The notes beneath the pieces were generated by a model that saw nothing but the letters and a program-made list of their open reading frames with translations, had not been told where the DNA came from and ran no database searches. A stretch of DNA of 64,000 nt from contig NC_134662.1 in the NCBI RefSeq assembly GCF_030463565.1, positions 3,844,001 to 3,908,000 on the forward strand, read 5' to 3'. This stretch comes from Pelecanus crispus. Taxonomy: Eukaryota > Chordata > Aves > Pelecaniformes > Pelecanidae. The translations under genes and the position numbers were made by a program. Shown in pieces: positions 8,933 through 20,600 of the stretch. The stretch's first letter is position 1, and every line of letters begins with the position of its first letter.

Positions 8933-10915
8933 ATTAATCATTTTTTCTCAGGCTGCAAAGATGAAAAGCACGCGTGTAACCCACAGGCGCTCCCGAGCAT
9001 TTCTCCCTTGGGCCCTGCAGTGAGCACAGGGACGGGTGAGAAGCGAGGCTGGAGCAGGAGCACCGCGGGCCCCGGCTGCCCGGGGCTCTCCGGCCGCCTG
9101 GGCTGCGCAGGCGCAGGAGCTCTGCCGGCCCCGAGGGCTGGCGCGCGTCCCGCTGACCAGCCGAGAGCGCTCGGTCTCACTTCTCGCAGAAGGAGGATGT
9201 TCCTAGAAATTGGTTTCCACCAAATATATACACAAATGCATCTAATTAAAAAAATAAACTTTTACAAGTATTTTCATCCTGACGTCAAGTCATAAACATT
9301 CAATTCCAAGATCGCTCGTGGAACAGCTTTTGTCGGAGGTTAACAAGGCACCTTCCAGCTGATAAACTGAGTCTGTTTTAATTGGACATCATTAACACGC
9401 AACAGAAATGGAGACTGGGATGCCTTTTTCTTCCTGTCCTTTTTTCAGCATAAAAGTGTACTCCAAGTCCTCTGACCGCCGTCTTTGAAAAGCCTTTTTT
9501 TGCCGCCGACGCTGCCCCTAGCAACAGCCTACTATGGGTAATTTCCTAATTATTGGAAATGAAGTTTACAGCCTGAGCTGCTAAGACATGCCCTGGGACA
9601 GTTATTCAGAATTTCTGATAATACTGCGTCCTTGCTTTCACAAAATGAAACAGTTCTCTGGCTGATCTCTTTTGTGAGCAGCAGCTAAACCCTTGATGAG
9701 GTCTAATTTAGCGTATTACACAGGATGCTTCTCATTTCTATGAAGTGCAATTAGCTAGAAATTTAGCTTAAAACCACTGTAAGACACAAATAAACGGGAG
9801 CCACAGATATCCAGTGCTTAGAGGCAAGCAGCTTTCCGCGACCGGCGGTGGGAAACGCAGGGTTTATTAGCGGCAGGAGGGCTGCTCCCCCTCCTCAGGC
9901 TCTCTTCGGGGCAAGACTGCTGTACGCGGATCCTCAGCACACCCAGCGCTACCGAATCCCGTTCTCCTTCGCCGTGCCCGCTTGGCAAAGCCCCCGAGCC
10001 TGGCCCGGCCCCGCTCATGGCTCAGCCCCACGATCCCAGCCCAAGGTTTGGGGCTGGGGAAGGGCGTGGGCGCTGCTGCGGGCAGCGATCCTGGTTTCGC
10101 TGGGTGATTCCCGATTCTGAACCCGATTCCTGGTTCTTCCTGGGAGGTTGGCCTTCTATCACTGGTAGCAGCATGTCGGGGCAGCCGTTTGCCCAGCCCT
10201 TTGCTTGCCCTGTTCTCTCTCTCTTGTAGCCACCCGGAAAACCGGGAGGTGCCCACGCGCTCGTGACAGGATAAAGCGAGTGCTGCTGGCTAATTGTGCC
10301 ACCTGGTTTTTGAGGCAGCAGCCTTTCATTAAGGAGCTTTGGGGTGTGGCCTAAATAGAGCAGCACAGAGGAAAGAAAAGCCCGATGGGTTGCTAGCTTC
10401 AGACAGGGTGAGTAAAGCCCAGGGCTACAGGAAAGGGTTTGCTCGCCTCGTGGCTGCTGGGCACGGAGCTGTGTGCGTGGCTGGGCTTGGCCTGGGCACT
10501 GCCGGGTCCTTCGGTGATGGCTGCGGCAGTCGTAACGCCGCCAGCGCTCGACAGCGTGAGGAAAGCTGGAAGATGCCCTCCAAGCATTTGAGTGAGTTGG
10601 TCTTTTTTTTTTATGGGTCTTTAAACATCTAGAAGTTATTTGGTGGTATTAAATGTTGCTTGAACAGGACCGATTCTGGCAAAGGGTTTGGCCACAAAGA
10701 CCTCGTTAAGAAACCACGAACGTGGGCTCCATGGGATTTCCAACAGCCCAAATACTCCTTGGGGTCAGCTCTGTAATGCTGAGGAATGAGAGGCTCGGAG
10801 CAGGAGAAACCTGAGCACGAGAAGGGAATGCACCGGTGTCTCGGGAAACCGTTACCTGCTAGTTTGGGTTTGCTGGCTTCATCTTTGTAGGGCAGACAAA
10901 CAGACCAGCCAAACA
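8933..10915. other. Intergenic region between CR1 cluster and KIAA1958-like gene
   Basis: No coding gene is supported. Points of note are a perfect CRE at 9280-9287, an RFX X-box-like GCTGCCCCTAGCAAC around 9511-9525, an AT-rich dyad TTTCCTAATTATTGGAAA near 9542-9559, and a GC-rich patch from 9830 to 10260 with open frames on both strands that resemble nothing I know. Confidence 0.45.
9280..9287. promoter_or_regulatory. Full CRE palindrome TGACGTCA
   Basis: The octamer is a perfect CREB/ATF site. It lies in AT-rich intergenic DNA, not near a recognised promoter, so function is unproven. Confidence 0.3.
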
Positions 10916-11716
10916 GGGCCGAGTAAAATGTTCTTTTTATTAGGTTATGTCAACAATTCAACCCAACAACTCGACTGGACTGTAAGACAATATGTTGACT
11001 GAATAGTACTTGAACAGCTGAAAAAGTTGACTATGTCTACCAAAGTGTATTTATGTAGCTATATTTAGCACTCTGGGGAAAACACTTACCATAAAACCTT
11101 TCAACGCTATCAGCCATTTTAATAACTTTTTAAAACACAGTCACAACTTCTGAAACCTACAAATCTTTCACTAAGAAAAGTGACACAAACCTTGTTGAAA
11201 GCATTCCCATGAGATACGGATTAGCAGTTGGCAAACATGGCATTTTGGCATTCTCCTTCTGCCCCAGAACTAACTCGTGTTACTTATCTTTTTTACGATA
11301 AGCTTATACTACAGACTAAACGCTGTTTACAAGTCTCAGTTCCCCTAGAAATGAGTGCAGCTTAAACTCCTAGCCAAGCTATTCAGCTACCGAGCCCTCT
11401 TGATGTTAACGTTGGCTATTTTAACCATGTCATTAATAACAGAGTAGAATATTAGCTTGTTTTACAAACATGAAACCTAAGATTCTCATATTAACTTGCT
11501 GAATTATCAATTCCACTAACAAAGACCAACAGAAGTTTTTCGCTTAACCTGAAAGCTAAGGTGACGCAAATTTGTAGATGACATGTTCTAAGGTGAAACT
11601 GAAGAGAAGGATGTTGTCCTCAACCTATACTAAATATTGCCACTTAAACCTTTCAAAGACTACTTTGAAACTTCTCCCTGTCAAGAAGTGGCACGGCAGA
11701 AACTAAATGGATACCT
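10916..11716 (-). other. 3' UTR of KIAA1958-like gene (inferred)
   Basis: AT-rich untranslated tail between the stop codon at 11717-11719 and the AATAAA signal; no open frame of interest lies within it. Confidence 0.6.
10936..10941 (-). terminator. Poly(A) signal AATAAA of KIAA1958-like gene
   Basis: On the minus strand AATAAA lies about 775 nt past the stop codon of the KIAA1958-like gene and is followed, within 30-80 nt, by a GU/U-rich element (TGTTTGGCTGGTCTGTTTGT). This is a textbook cleavage-site arrangement, so the transcript should end near 10910-10925. Confidence 0.7.
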
Positions 11717-12564
11717 TTATTTCCTGAACTTCTTTACGGGTCCTTTGACTTGCTGGATAATAATTTTCAAGATCTTTTCCATTTTGGCTTTTGTCAGGGA
11801 CTTTCTACAGTACCAGATTTGGTCCCATATGGAGCAGAGAGGCTTGGGAGCTAGATAAAGTGGGTCATAGTCATGAAGCATATCCAGCGGCCTCCTCTTA
11901 GCGTACTCCTTGTAATCTGCGACTGGACAGTTACCTGGACTGTCGGGGTTGGCAAAGAGGCGCGGACCCAATTCCCTTGTATTTACCTCTGCACTCAGAT
12001 CATCCTTCCACTCCAAGTACTCCAGCTCTCCCTCGTTCTTTTTTAGCACAAGCTGCCCCCAGTACAGATTATGGCTCTGACTATGGGTACTTGCCCCAAA
12101 CCCCCTAATGATATTTGTGAACATGAGGTGCAAAAAGCTCTGAGGGTGCATCTTACTTAAAAGTCCCTTCTTACGAAGACTTTCCACATCTTCATCTGTC
12201 AGGTTCTCCAAAATACTCCACTTTCCCTCTCTCTCTTTTTGAGATAGGTGCTGGTGCTTTAGCTTCAAGGCTTCCTGAGACATTCTGAATTCCAACCCTT
12301 TAACCACGCTGTACTCGTAGCTGTGATCCTTGAGGTACCTCTCTATGCTGCTCTGAAAGAAGTGCAAAGAACTGGAGGAAAAATCTGTGCCGTTCTGTCT
12401 CTTTGCAGAACTGTAGAATGAGGCCAGGTAATTATCAAGGTCTTCGGGCGGCAGCTTATAGATCTCGCGCGTTTCAGAAGGGCAATGTAAAACCAGCCAG
12501 TCTTTGAAAATTTTTATATCGCCAGTGTTACGGTTTCTCTTATTCTCCAACTTCTTCAACACAT
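11717..12564 (-). CDS. KIAA1958-like exon 3 (DUF3504 domain, stop)
   Basis: The exon starts after the acceptor TATCTTCTAG, with two bases that complete an AAT codon split by the intron, and runs 281 codons to TAA at 11719-11717. It encodes nearly the whole DUF3504 domain and a lysine-rich C-terminus. Confidence 0.87.
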
Positions 12565-15500
12565 CTAGAAGATAAGACACAGCTTTGAGGACAGCAAGAA
12601 CTTACAAGGAGATCAGTGAAATATAAGGAGATGCAGAATAATGTTCACCTTCCTTCTAAAAGTAATTCAGAGATTATGGGACTTTCACAAACCCCTTCCT
12701 TTAAAGCTTTGGTTTAGATTTGTGTCCTCAACAAGCCAGCCAGCACCAGCCTAGACAGGGAAAGGGCTGCCTCTTCCTTGCTCTTTCTCACTTGGCTGGT
12801 GAATCTGCATACTACCGTGCAGATGAATTTAAGATATTCTTTCTTTTTTTAATTATGTTTAAATGGGAGAGAATGAGTTCCTAACAAGATTTAATCACTG
12901 AATGTCATTGTGGGGTGCACATGTGGAAAGCATTGGTGCAAGTTTTATGGGCCTTTTTGGACAGCAATACAGGACTGGGGACTGGACCCGTCATTGGTGG
13001 CTTGGCTCAATGTTGAACTTCACCCTGGCTGATTTTGGAGTTGACTCTGAGCATGCTTGTGGGACTGCACTCATGGGACCAGCTGTGTAACCAGCGGCTG
13101 CAGTCCTGAGCCTGCAGTCCTGAGCCTGCAGTGCTGGCTATGAAGCCCAGGCAATCCCAAATGGACTCGATTATACTTTCATCGAGTTGCAACTGCTCTG
13201 GTGTGTATTTTATAGGGACTGCAGGGGCCAAACTCTGCTCTGTTAAAATAGATGGGAGTTGGCCTGTATGCGGATCTTGTGACCTGCCTCAGGACCACGT
13301 AGCACGCATTTCATATGTTCAAAGTGTTGTACAATATAGTTTGCATTATGCAAAATCTATTTCAAAGCTTTCTTCTTTACAAAAATCTCTTCAGGCAGGA
13401 GAACTCTCATTGTGAAATAAAAACATTAACCAAAAGTTAGGGGTAGGTAGTGAGGGAGAACAAAAAGATGAGTAAAAGTATATTTTTTTTTTTTAAAAGG
13501 ATTGCCAGGATTCCAGTTGGGCTCACTCTCAAGTTGCTATGGCAATACCACATCTACCTAGTTCGATGTAGCATGATAAATTAATTCTTTGGATTGCTAA
13601 AAAGCTCCATCTGCTCGCCTGTGACTTTTCCAGGGCTGAAGAGGGGTAGGTTGAAAAGGATTCTCGAGCCAACATCTAGAAATTCCCCTTCTTGCGCCAT
13701 GTTATTTTATACGTGCTTAGTTGTTATCTTAAAATGCTGTGGCTGGACTGAGGTGGATTCTACTGATCCCTGTGCTGCTGGTTTGGGTTTTTTCCTTTTT
13801 TTGTTACTGACTGATCCATGTGAAGAGATGAATGGCTTGTAAATCAATACCTGCAGAGGCCTCACTTGAGCCATAAGCCATTTATCTTGGCAGAACCGGC
13901 TACTACACAGACATTCCCAGATGAATTCCCAGTCCCTTCTGATGATATATGTTGTCAATTACAAAAATAGTCAAATACTGTTCACAAAAAAACAACCATG
14001 CCAGATTGTACGGTTGTGGCTCCGTACAAAGGAACATGAATGTCCGTAACCCCGAGTCTATTCAGGAACATTAGTGGTGCTTTAAGTGTACACCATTGTG
14101 TTACAGACAAAATACTATTTCAGTAATCTCTTTTCTTTTGAAGGACACTGTCCAGTCCCCTGCGCTGCAGAAACCTGCAGTAGGCTGTTGCTCTTTAAGG
14201 TTACAGCTAGTTGAGACAGGTCATTATTTCAGCAGGGAAATGGGTATAAATGTCTGGTGCGGTGGGACGGCGGGCAGCGTCCGTCATTACAGCCCTGCCC
14301 TGCTGCCGGGGGGGGGGTGGGTTGGGAGATGCGGTTGGTCGGGAAGCATCCTGCATGGCCACAGGGCACTGCCACGGACAAGGCCATGGGGCTGGACTGT
14401 GAGTGTGGGAAGAGGACGGGTTTCGGGAAGGTGAGATGGGATTCTTGTACTGAGCGCGTGGAAGTGAGGCACACGCTGTTGGGGGCTGCTTCGCAGTTCG
14501 ATGGAGCCAAGGCATTAAGCCACTGGATGGGAAACATGTCACTCTCTAAATTCTGTTTTAAAAATCTGCCTTGGTGTTTACACCTAGATACTAGCAGGCA
14601 AAACCATAAAACTGACTAGACAGCAGTTTACTTGGTATTAATGTGAAACAGCACCTGCAGGCACTCAAATCATTATAGATGCAAATTTTGTGGCTTTACT
14701 ATAGCATCTTTAAAAACCCAGACATTTGCATGTTATTGAGGTGTTTAATCATTAGATTAAATAACATATATGTACCTGGATTAAGGTTCCAGTGTATTAC
14801 ACGCATCTATCCTAAAATATGAGCATTTATTAAACAAATTGAAACGATTTCATTGAATGGCTTCCCCGCTCCTTGCAAAAGGCCAACATAATTTTGATAA
14901 TGGCCACACACTGTATGTCGGCTGTTCCTTCTTGTGTGGATGGTGTCCGTTTTATAGCAGGATTAAAACAGCCGCAAGCTAGGCTTCTAAAATCTTTGTC
15001 AAACAACATATTCTTATGATGCGGAATCATTTAAAATACGCTCTGAGTGTGGCTTAACCTTGGTATTGAAAGTTCCCTAGTAAGCAGAGTATCTTGCAAG
15101 TTAATGTTTGAGCAACTATAACTCTCCCCACTCCAGTAGGATTCCAAGGACAGAGTAGATGAAAATCTTGAAATTCTTAAAATGACTAAAGCAATTTGTT
15201 TAGCTCATGTAATTTAATATGCAGGATTGAAACTTTGCTCCTATTGCAATTTCTGGGATTTTTGCCACCAATTTTGGTGCAGCCAGAGTTTGAGCCACAG
15301 TTTCTCTATTTCACTGCTTTAAAAGTTACTTCCTCTTATTTTCTTCTCTTGAGACCTCAGTTCCCATCTCTGGCTCCAGTTTCTCACAGGGACTCTCTCT
15401 TAAGTACAGCCAACATACTGTGTGGTGATACTAAGTAAAATGAAAGACCAAAGTATTCAAACTGGGTAGTTGAGGCTGGGCCACAGCCAAGCACACATCT

Positions 15501-17721
15501 GGGTACCTCAGTGAACGGCATTATCTAGTGAAGCGCTGACTGCTTAAGGTAGGAACCTTTTTCATCCCTTTTAGTAGAAACAGAGTGCCCCAAATCAAAG
15601 GCTTTTACTTAGACGCTACAATACGGAGTTTGGCAGCTACATGAACTCACTCTCCTTTAATATTTTGGGAAAGTGATTAATAGAATGTGCCCACATACCC
15701 CCCTCAGGAACAAAACTCCAGGCTCTCTTACTTTTATTTGAAGATGCAGGTGGATGGTCTGCGTTCTTGCTCTCTGGACTTAATGATGCTGAAAGACAAG
15801 GTGCGTACCCAGATCCTGACGGTTCACTCTGCTCAAGAGGGTTTTCAGTAATGTTCCCACTTAAGCCCATTCCTGGTATGCCATGCTCAGGAGAGCTCAG
15901 CTGGAGTTGCTGCTGGACATCTACAGTGGCTTCAAACCCAAAGAATGCCATAGAGGCAGGTGACTCAAGTTGGGCCTTTGCTTCAATGTTGGAGATGGGA
16001 ACAGATTTTACGTATTCTTTTGGTATTGCTGACCCAGAGGAATTTATTGCTCTAGAAGCTTCAGTTATGGACCTTGCAGGATTAAGAGGGCCTAACCTCA
16101 AGAAGCTGCTGTCCAGGCTCTCCTGATTGCTGATGGGGGACTTCAGAATGCAGGCAAGATTTAGGGGTGGCTTTCCTGCAGGAGCAAAGCCAGATGTTTG
16201 GGTGGCTGTCAGCTTGTTAAATGCCATCTTCTGATTGAGAGGCATTTGCAAATCTACCTCGGCAGTTACACCTTTAATTGGCGATTCTGACAGAATATTC
16301 TGGTTCATTCTGCTTCCTTGGTTGTCTTCATCTGATATACACTGTTCTTCATCAGAGATGATTTGTAGATCTTCGTTGCTTTCTAGCTTCACCTTATGTC
16401 TTTCAGTTTTGACTTCACCACCAGATATTGACAAATGCTGCTCTGCTGCAAAGCATGATTTCATGGACTTGCTACTTTTTTTATTTTCTCTGTGTGGTGC
16501 TTCATTATGTATTATGTAGACTGCATCGTCTTTCTGCTGAGTGACCCCTGGAGATCTGCTGCATGACCCTGTGCTAACAGCATCTGCTTTAGCCCTCTCA
16601 AAAGACTGGGTCATCCTGAACCTCTTCTCATCTACATTAGCTTCCCTTGATGAAGCCTCAGAAGATACTAACCTCTTTCTCTTTTCTACAGCTTCATTCT
16701 CTTCTCTGCTTCTGATGTATAATTTTCCACACTGCCAGTGATACGCATGTCCAACTCCACATATCCACAGAACAGAATTGTCCTTGCTAGGATGACCCAT
16801 GTTCTGCACAATTTCCAAGGCTGGGATTTGACTGCATATGGTCCCATGAGTGTGTGCCCAGGTCACAAGATTGGAGAGATCCATGCGAAGTGAACTGGCA
16901 TCGCTGCACCTTCCGTCACAGACACTCTCATTCTGAAAAAACACGTTGGAGATAACTTAAGTGAAAGAGGATGTGCATAAAATAGCAGTCCTAGGGACTG
17001 TTTCTAGCCCCATCTCAGTAGAGCAATAATTGTAGATCAGCGATTCCTCTAATGATTCTTTTTAAAAAAACAATTTGTTCATTCTTTAAAAGAAATAAAT
17101 TTGTCCACTTTGAAGACCTGGAGGGTAGTTTGTGGGCATGGTCCTGGAATGATGACTTTATTATAGATATAATTTATGCGTACCTATGGGCTCTGAGTCT
17201 TGATCAAGTAGCTCAGCTTAACAATTTATCATAACTCAGCTGAGAGATAGCAGCTGTTCATGTGTGTTCTAAATCCACAGCGTAACTGAGATTAACGCTC
17301 CCACTGAACCACCCCAGCAGTGACCACAGCTCAGCTACTGCAACTGGCTGAAGCATAGCGCTCTGCTTGCAAGTCTGAGTCCTGTGATCCGAGAAAGCTT
17401 GTACCCGTGGCCAATTCTGTGCTAGCTTACAGAAAATAACAAGGGGAAGTGTCAGGAATCAGCTTCTCGGTCTCCCACCTCCCCACGGCCAACAGGGCTT
17501 GTAGTTCTTTCATCTGTCAAAATGGTAGCACTACTTGCATCAAAGGGAAATTGGATATATGAAGAAGTTGTCTGTGGGAGGCTTCTCAGAAACTAAAAAA
17601 TGGACCTTGCATCCACATCTGTAAACCTTGTTTTAAAAAAAATCTACTGTTTTTAATTCTATAATTGATTCCATTAGAAACAACTGTCTAGGGTATTTAT
17701 GCTAAAAGGAATACTTACCAT
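11717..17721 (-). CDS. KIAA1958-like protein: N-terminal KIAA1958-type module plus Crypton-derived DUF3504 domain
   Basis: Joining 17721-17719, 16932-15732 and 12564-11717 gives 2052 nt, 683 residues plus stop, with matching phases (0 and 1) and consensus GT-AG sites. Residues 20-38 (LSNLVTWAHTHGTICSQIP) and GHAYHW at 62-67 match the N-terminus of vertebrate KIAA1958 as I recall it (human 716 residues). Residues about 403-683 form a DUF3504 domain, the remnant of a Crypton DNA-transposon tyrosine recombinase also found in ZMYM2/3/4, QRICH1 and KCTD1 relatives; typical signs are NGTDFSSSSLH, the LYWGQL segment, NCPVADYKEYAKRRP at 613 and IWYCRKSL near 651. The middle is low-complexity, with a basic EKRKR patch (84-88), two SUMO-type motifs VKTE (175) and VKLE (182), and an adjacent acidic LQIISDEE. 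The protein ends before the final catalytic HxxR/Tyr helices, so it is unlikely to recombine DNA. A nuclear role is inferred; function is unknown. Confidence 0.85.
12565..15731 (-). other. Intron 2 of KIAA1958-like gene
   Basis: This 3.17-kb intron runs from GTAAGAG to TTCTAG on the minus strand. It is mostly AT-rich, with a short duplicated CCTGAGCCTGCAGT at about 13105-13135 and a G-run near 14307-14318. I see no further exon. Confidence 0.7.
15732..16932 (-). CDS. KIAA1958-like exon 2 (N-terminal module and disordered middle)
   Basis: This 1201-nt exon encodes residues 2-401 and the first base of codon 402. The acceptor is TTTTTTCAG and the donor AAAA|GTAAGAG. The frame stays open 96 nt past the donor to a stop, so intron retention would yield a protein of about 432 residues without the DUF3504 domain. 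Confidence 0.88.
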
Positions 17722-17807
17722 GCTGCTGCTTTCTGTCTCACTGAGCCTTCTCTCAGGTGGAGATCAGTAAGTGACTGTTTGAATAGTCTTTCTTTCTCTC
17801 TCAGAAC
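17719..17807 (-). CDS. KIAA1958-like exon 1: mostly 5' UTR, ends with the start codon
   Basis: On the minus strand the exon ends CAGCAGCATG|GTAAGTAT, a near-perfect donor directly after an ATG. The next exon opens in phase 0, so the start codon is the last codon of this exon. An in-frame TGA lies 15 codons upstream, so coding cannot come from further 5'. A fair acceptor (ATTATTTTAG) sets the likely 5' border at 17807, implying at least one more upstream non-coding exon. The alternative start is ATG at 16884-16882 inside exon 2, which would drop 17 residues. Confidence 0.65.
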
Positions 17808-20380
17808 CTAAAATAATCATCATACATGTGTGCGTGTCTATGTGTGTATATACACATATATATTAAAAAAAAATCTGGCTAGCAGATGCAACTACATTTT
17901 TCAATGCTCTGTCCAAAATAAATGCTACTGCAGAACATGTGCCTTCATTAAGGTAAGCTCCCATTGAGCTCGACTGAACTATATATCGAAAGCTTGACTT
18001 GTGTAAATATTTGCAGGATTAGCCTCTACAGTGTACCAATCAAAGTTGAAACAAAATATAAACATTGAAAACAGAATTTTAAAAACCAGACTCTGTGAGA
18101 TGTTCCTTTCAGCCCTGGTGCTTTGAATGCAGGCTGCGGTTAGCAATCTTTACTTCTCCAAATAGTGAACTGCAGAAACAGAAGAACCAGAAATAGGGAA
18201 GCTAGTTCAGATTCTGACATTATCTGACTATTCAAATAGTAAAAAAGAGGAGGAAGATTCCTAACTAAAGAATTATTTGCTATGTGTAACTCATATTTAC
18301 TAGAGACTAAATCTGAAATTCTCCCATTTTGAAATGTTCTATGTAGTAGTCTGGAAAGTCATCATCACTTCTGTGTAACAGCTTTGAGAAGAACAATTGG
18401 TCACATAACTTACCGTCAACATACATATTACAAGAGAGCCAAGAAGCCTTATGAGGCTATGTGACTGGTACTGCATGCATTTACAGTTCATAATGGCAGT
18501 CTTTGCTCCAGGCATCTTAGTCTATTATTAATTAAAAGCTTTGCATTTAGTGTGGTGGTAAAAGATGCCAGACTGAAAGCACTGGATGCAGGAATCTTGT
18601 CTAAACTGGTTCTTTGAGCAGCTCTGGCCCAAATGTGACGCGGCTTCCCGGTGAGAATAGGCCCTTGTTGGCTTTGAAGGTGAGCGTGCACGTGCGGACA
18701 GCCCAGCACAGCATGAGTACACGTCCTCACCGGGTGCGTGAGCTCGAGCCTCCCGCTCTCCAGCTCTGCACACTCCTATTCTCCAGGAAGACGGGAGAAG
18801 GCCATCCCAGCTGACAGATGTAGGGCTGCTTGATAATCCGTGAATGCGGTGTTTGTCTGCAGGGATTTATTTCATGGGTATGCTAGTTAAACTGAGGGAA
18901 AGCCTGTCAGCGCACAGGCAGGAAGCTGCCGTACTGCAGAAGCCCTGCTGTGCACCAGCACCCAAGGCGGAGGCTGTGCCCAGCGCCTTCAGTGCCCTAC
19001 CTCCACCGGCCGTGCTTACCAGCTCCGCGCGAGGCGGCAGGACGAGGAGGGACCTGGGTGAGGCTGAGGAAGGGCTGTAAGAGTGTAACTGGCCAGGCTG
19101 CTGGGGGTGGCCACCAGCCCCATGTGCAGGGCAAAGCGTGGTGGCTGCTGCAGGGCTTGGCCAGCATCAGTGACATGAGGTGGGGATGTGGAAACCACGC
19201 GGTGGAAGGCCCTTACCCTCTCCCTCTCCAGCCTGGCACCAGGACAGGGTCACTTGGGGTTCCCCAAGGCCACCTGCCCTAACCCAAACCCCCTCACTGC
19301 CCGCAGGGCTGGTCTGAGGGCACCCGAAGACGCCTGGCTGGCTGCGGGTGGGGGCAGCTGCCTTCCCCCTTCCTGTACCCCCATCCTCACCATCCAGCAG
19401 CAGGGGCCTCCAGAGCAGGGTTGAGACCAACCAAGCCCAAACAAAACCCAGTGATTGTGAAACTGCCTCTTGGCCAGGCTCCCACACTGAGGAGGAGCCC
19501 TCTGGGAGGGTGTTTACAGGTGCCCTGCTCTGTCAGTTCCAAACCTGCAGAAACCGAGGGGCAGCAGAGTAACAGTAACTTGCTGAGCTCCAAGGCTGCA
19601 GCTGGCCGGGCTCTTACCCACCTGTGAAGTGAATGCTTCGATCTGCTGATGCCAAAGCGAAACGTGCTTTGCTGGATGCGACGCCTAGGTGCGTAAGCAT
19701 GCAAAATCTTTGGGCAAAAGTTTAATTGTTCCAAGCAGGAAGCGGGAGGAAGCTATGGAAGCAGTGTGGGCTTCCACGCTGCCCAGCACGAGGGAGCCTG
19801 TCTGCTGCCTGAGCAAGGCAGGGGTAATGACTACAGTGACAAATACCCGTAGAACAATTAACGAGTGCTTGGTAGTTAGGCGAAGTTCAACCCTACGAGA
19901 AAAGGAAGGAAACAAAAGCAAAGCATACAAGAAGAGCCCTCTCCAACCTCAGGAGATAGGGCAGGGAACTAAATGTCCCTTTCGAGAGAAAACCTCAGGT
20001 CAAATCTCTCGCAGCGTGTGGGCTGTACTTCCCAATGGGGAATGACCAGCAGGCATCGGAACCGCTGCCGTTTGGGGGGGGAAACTGCTGCATGGCAGCA
20101 CAGCTCTGGAAGGCCCTTCTGCTCTTACACTAGTATCAATCCATATGCTCTTCTTATGGCTTTCTAATTATAGTACGGATAATTTTAGCCTAGAATGCTT
20201 TGCTGTTTGCATATGCTAGCTTGTGAAACATGCAGAGCTAGGATTTTCAAAGAATTTTCTAACTGAAATCCGCTGCTTGCTTTAAACACAAACCAGACCA
20301 AACCCCTCTATTTTAAAGCAGCAAATGCATTTTGAGCTCTCCACCTCTGTTAATCTAGGTGTCACTGTGATCTCACTCCT

Positions 20381-20600
20381 AATGAATTGTAGAAAACAGG
20401 GTTGGAAGTCACCTCAAATGGCCATTCCAGCTGTCCTCATTCCTCACAGAAAAATGAGCTCTGCCCAAACTTCTCCTCAGGGGTGTTCATCTAACCTGTC
20501 TTCCAACCTTCCAAGGACAGGGAATTGGCCTATTCCTGAGCCTTGCTGTGCCTCAGAAAGCTGAACGTAAACTTACGGGAGAACCGTTTTTCCCCTTCTG
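20381..20600 (-). mobile_element. Ancient CR1/L3-type LINE fragment
   Basis: GGGTTGGAAGTCACCTCA at the start, then TTCATCTAACCTGTCTTCCA and CCAAGGACAGGGAATT, follow the order of an old CR1/L3 3' region in antisense. Divergence is high, so this is a relic much older than the CR1 copies near MISP. Confidence 0.5.

Noticed and set aside
15637..15731. Frame continuing past the exon 2 donor of the KIAA1958-like gene
   Set aside because: A consensus donor at 15731 and exact phase match to the DUF3504 exon show this is intron; it would matter only with intron retention.
16933..16944. Start of the KIAA1958-like exon 2 frame at 16944
   Set aside because: The codon is GTG and lies inside the intron's pyrimidine tract; TTTTTTCAG at 16940-16933 is the splice acceptor.
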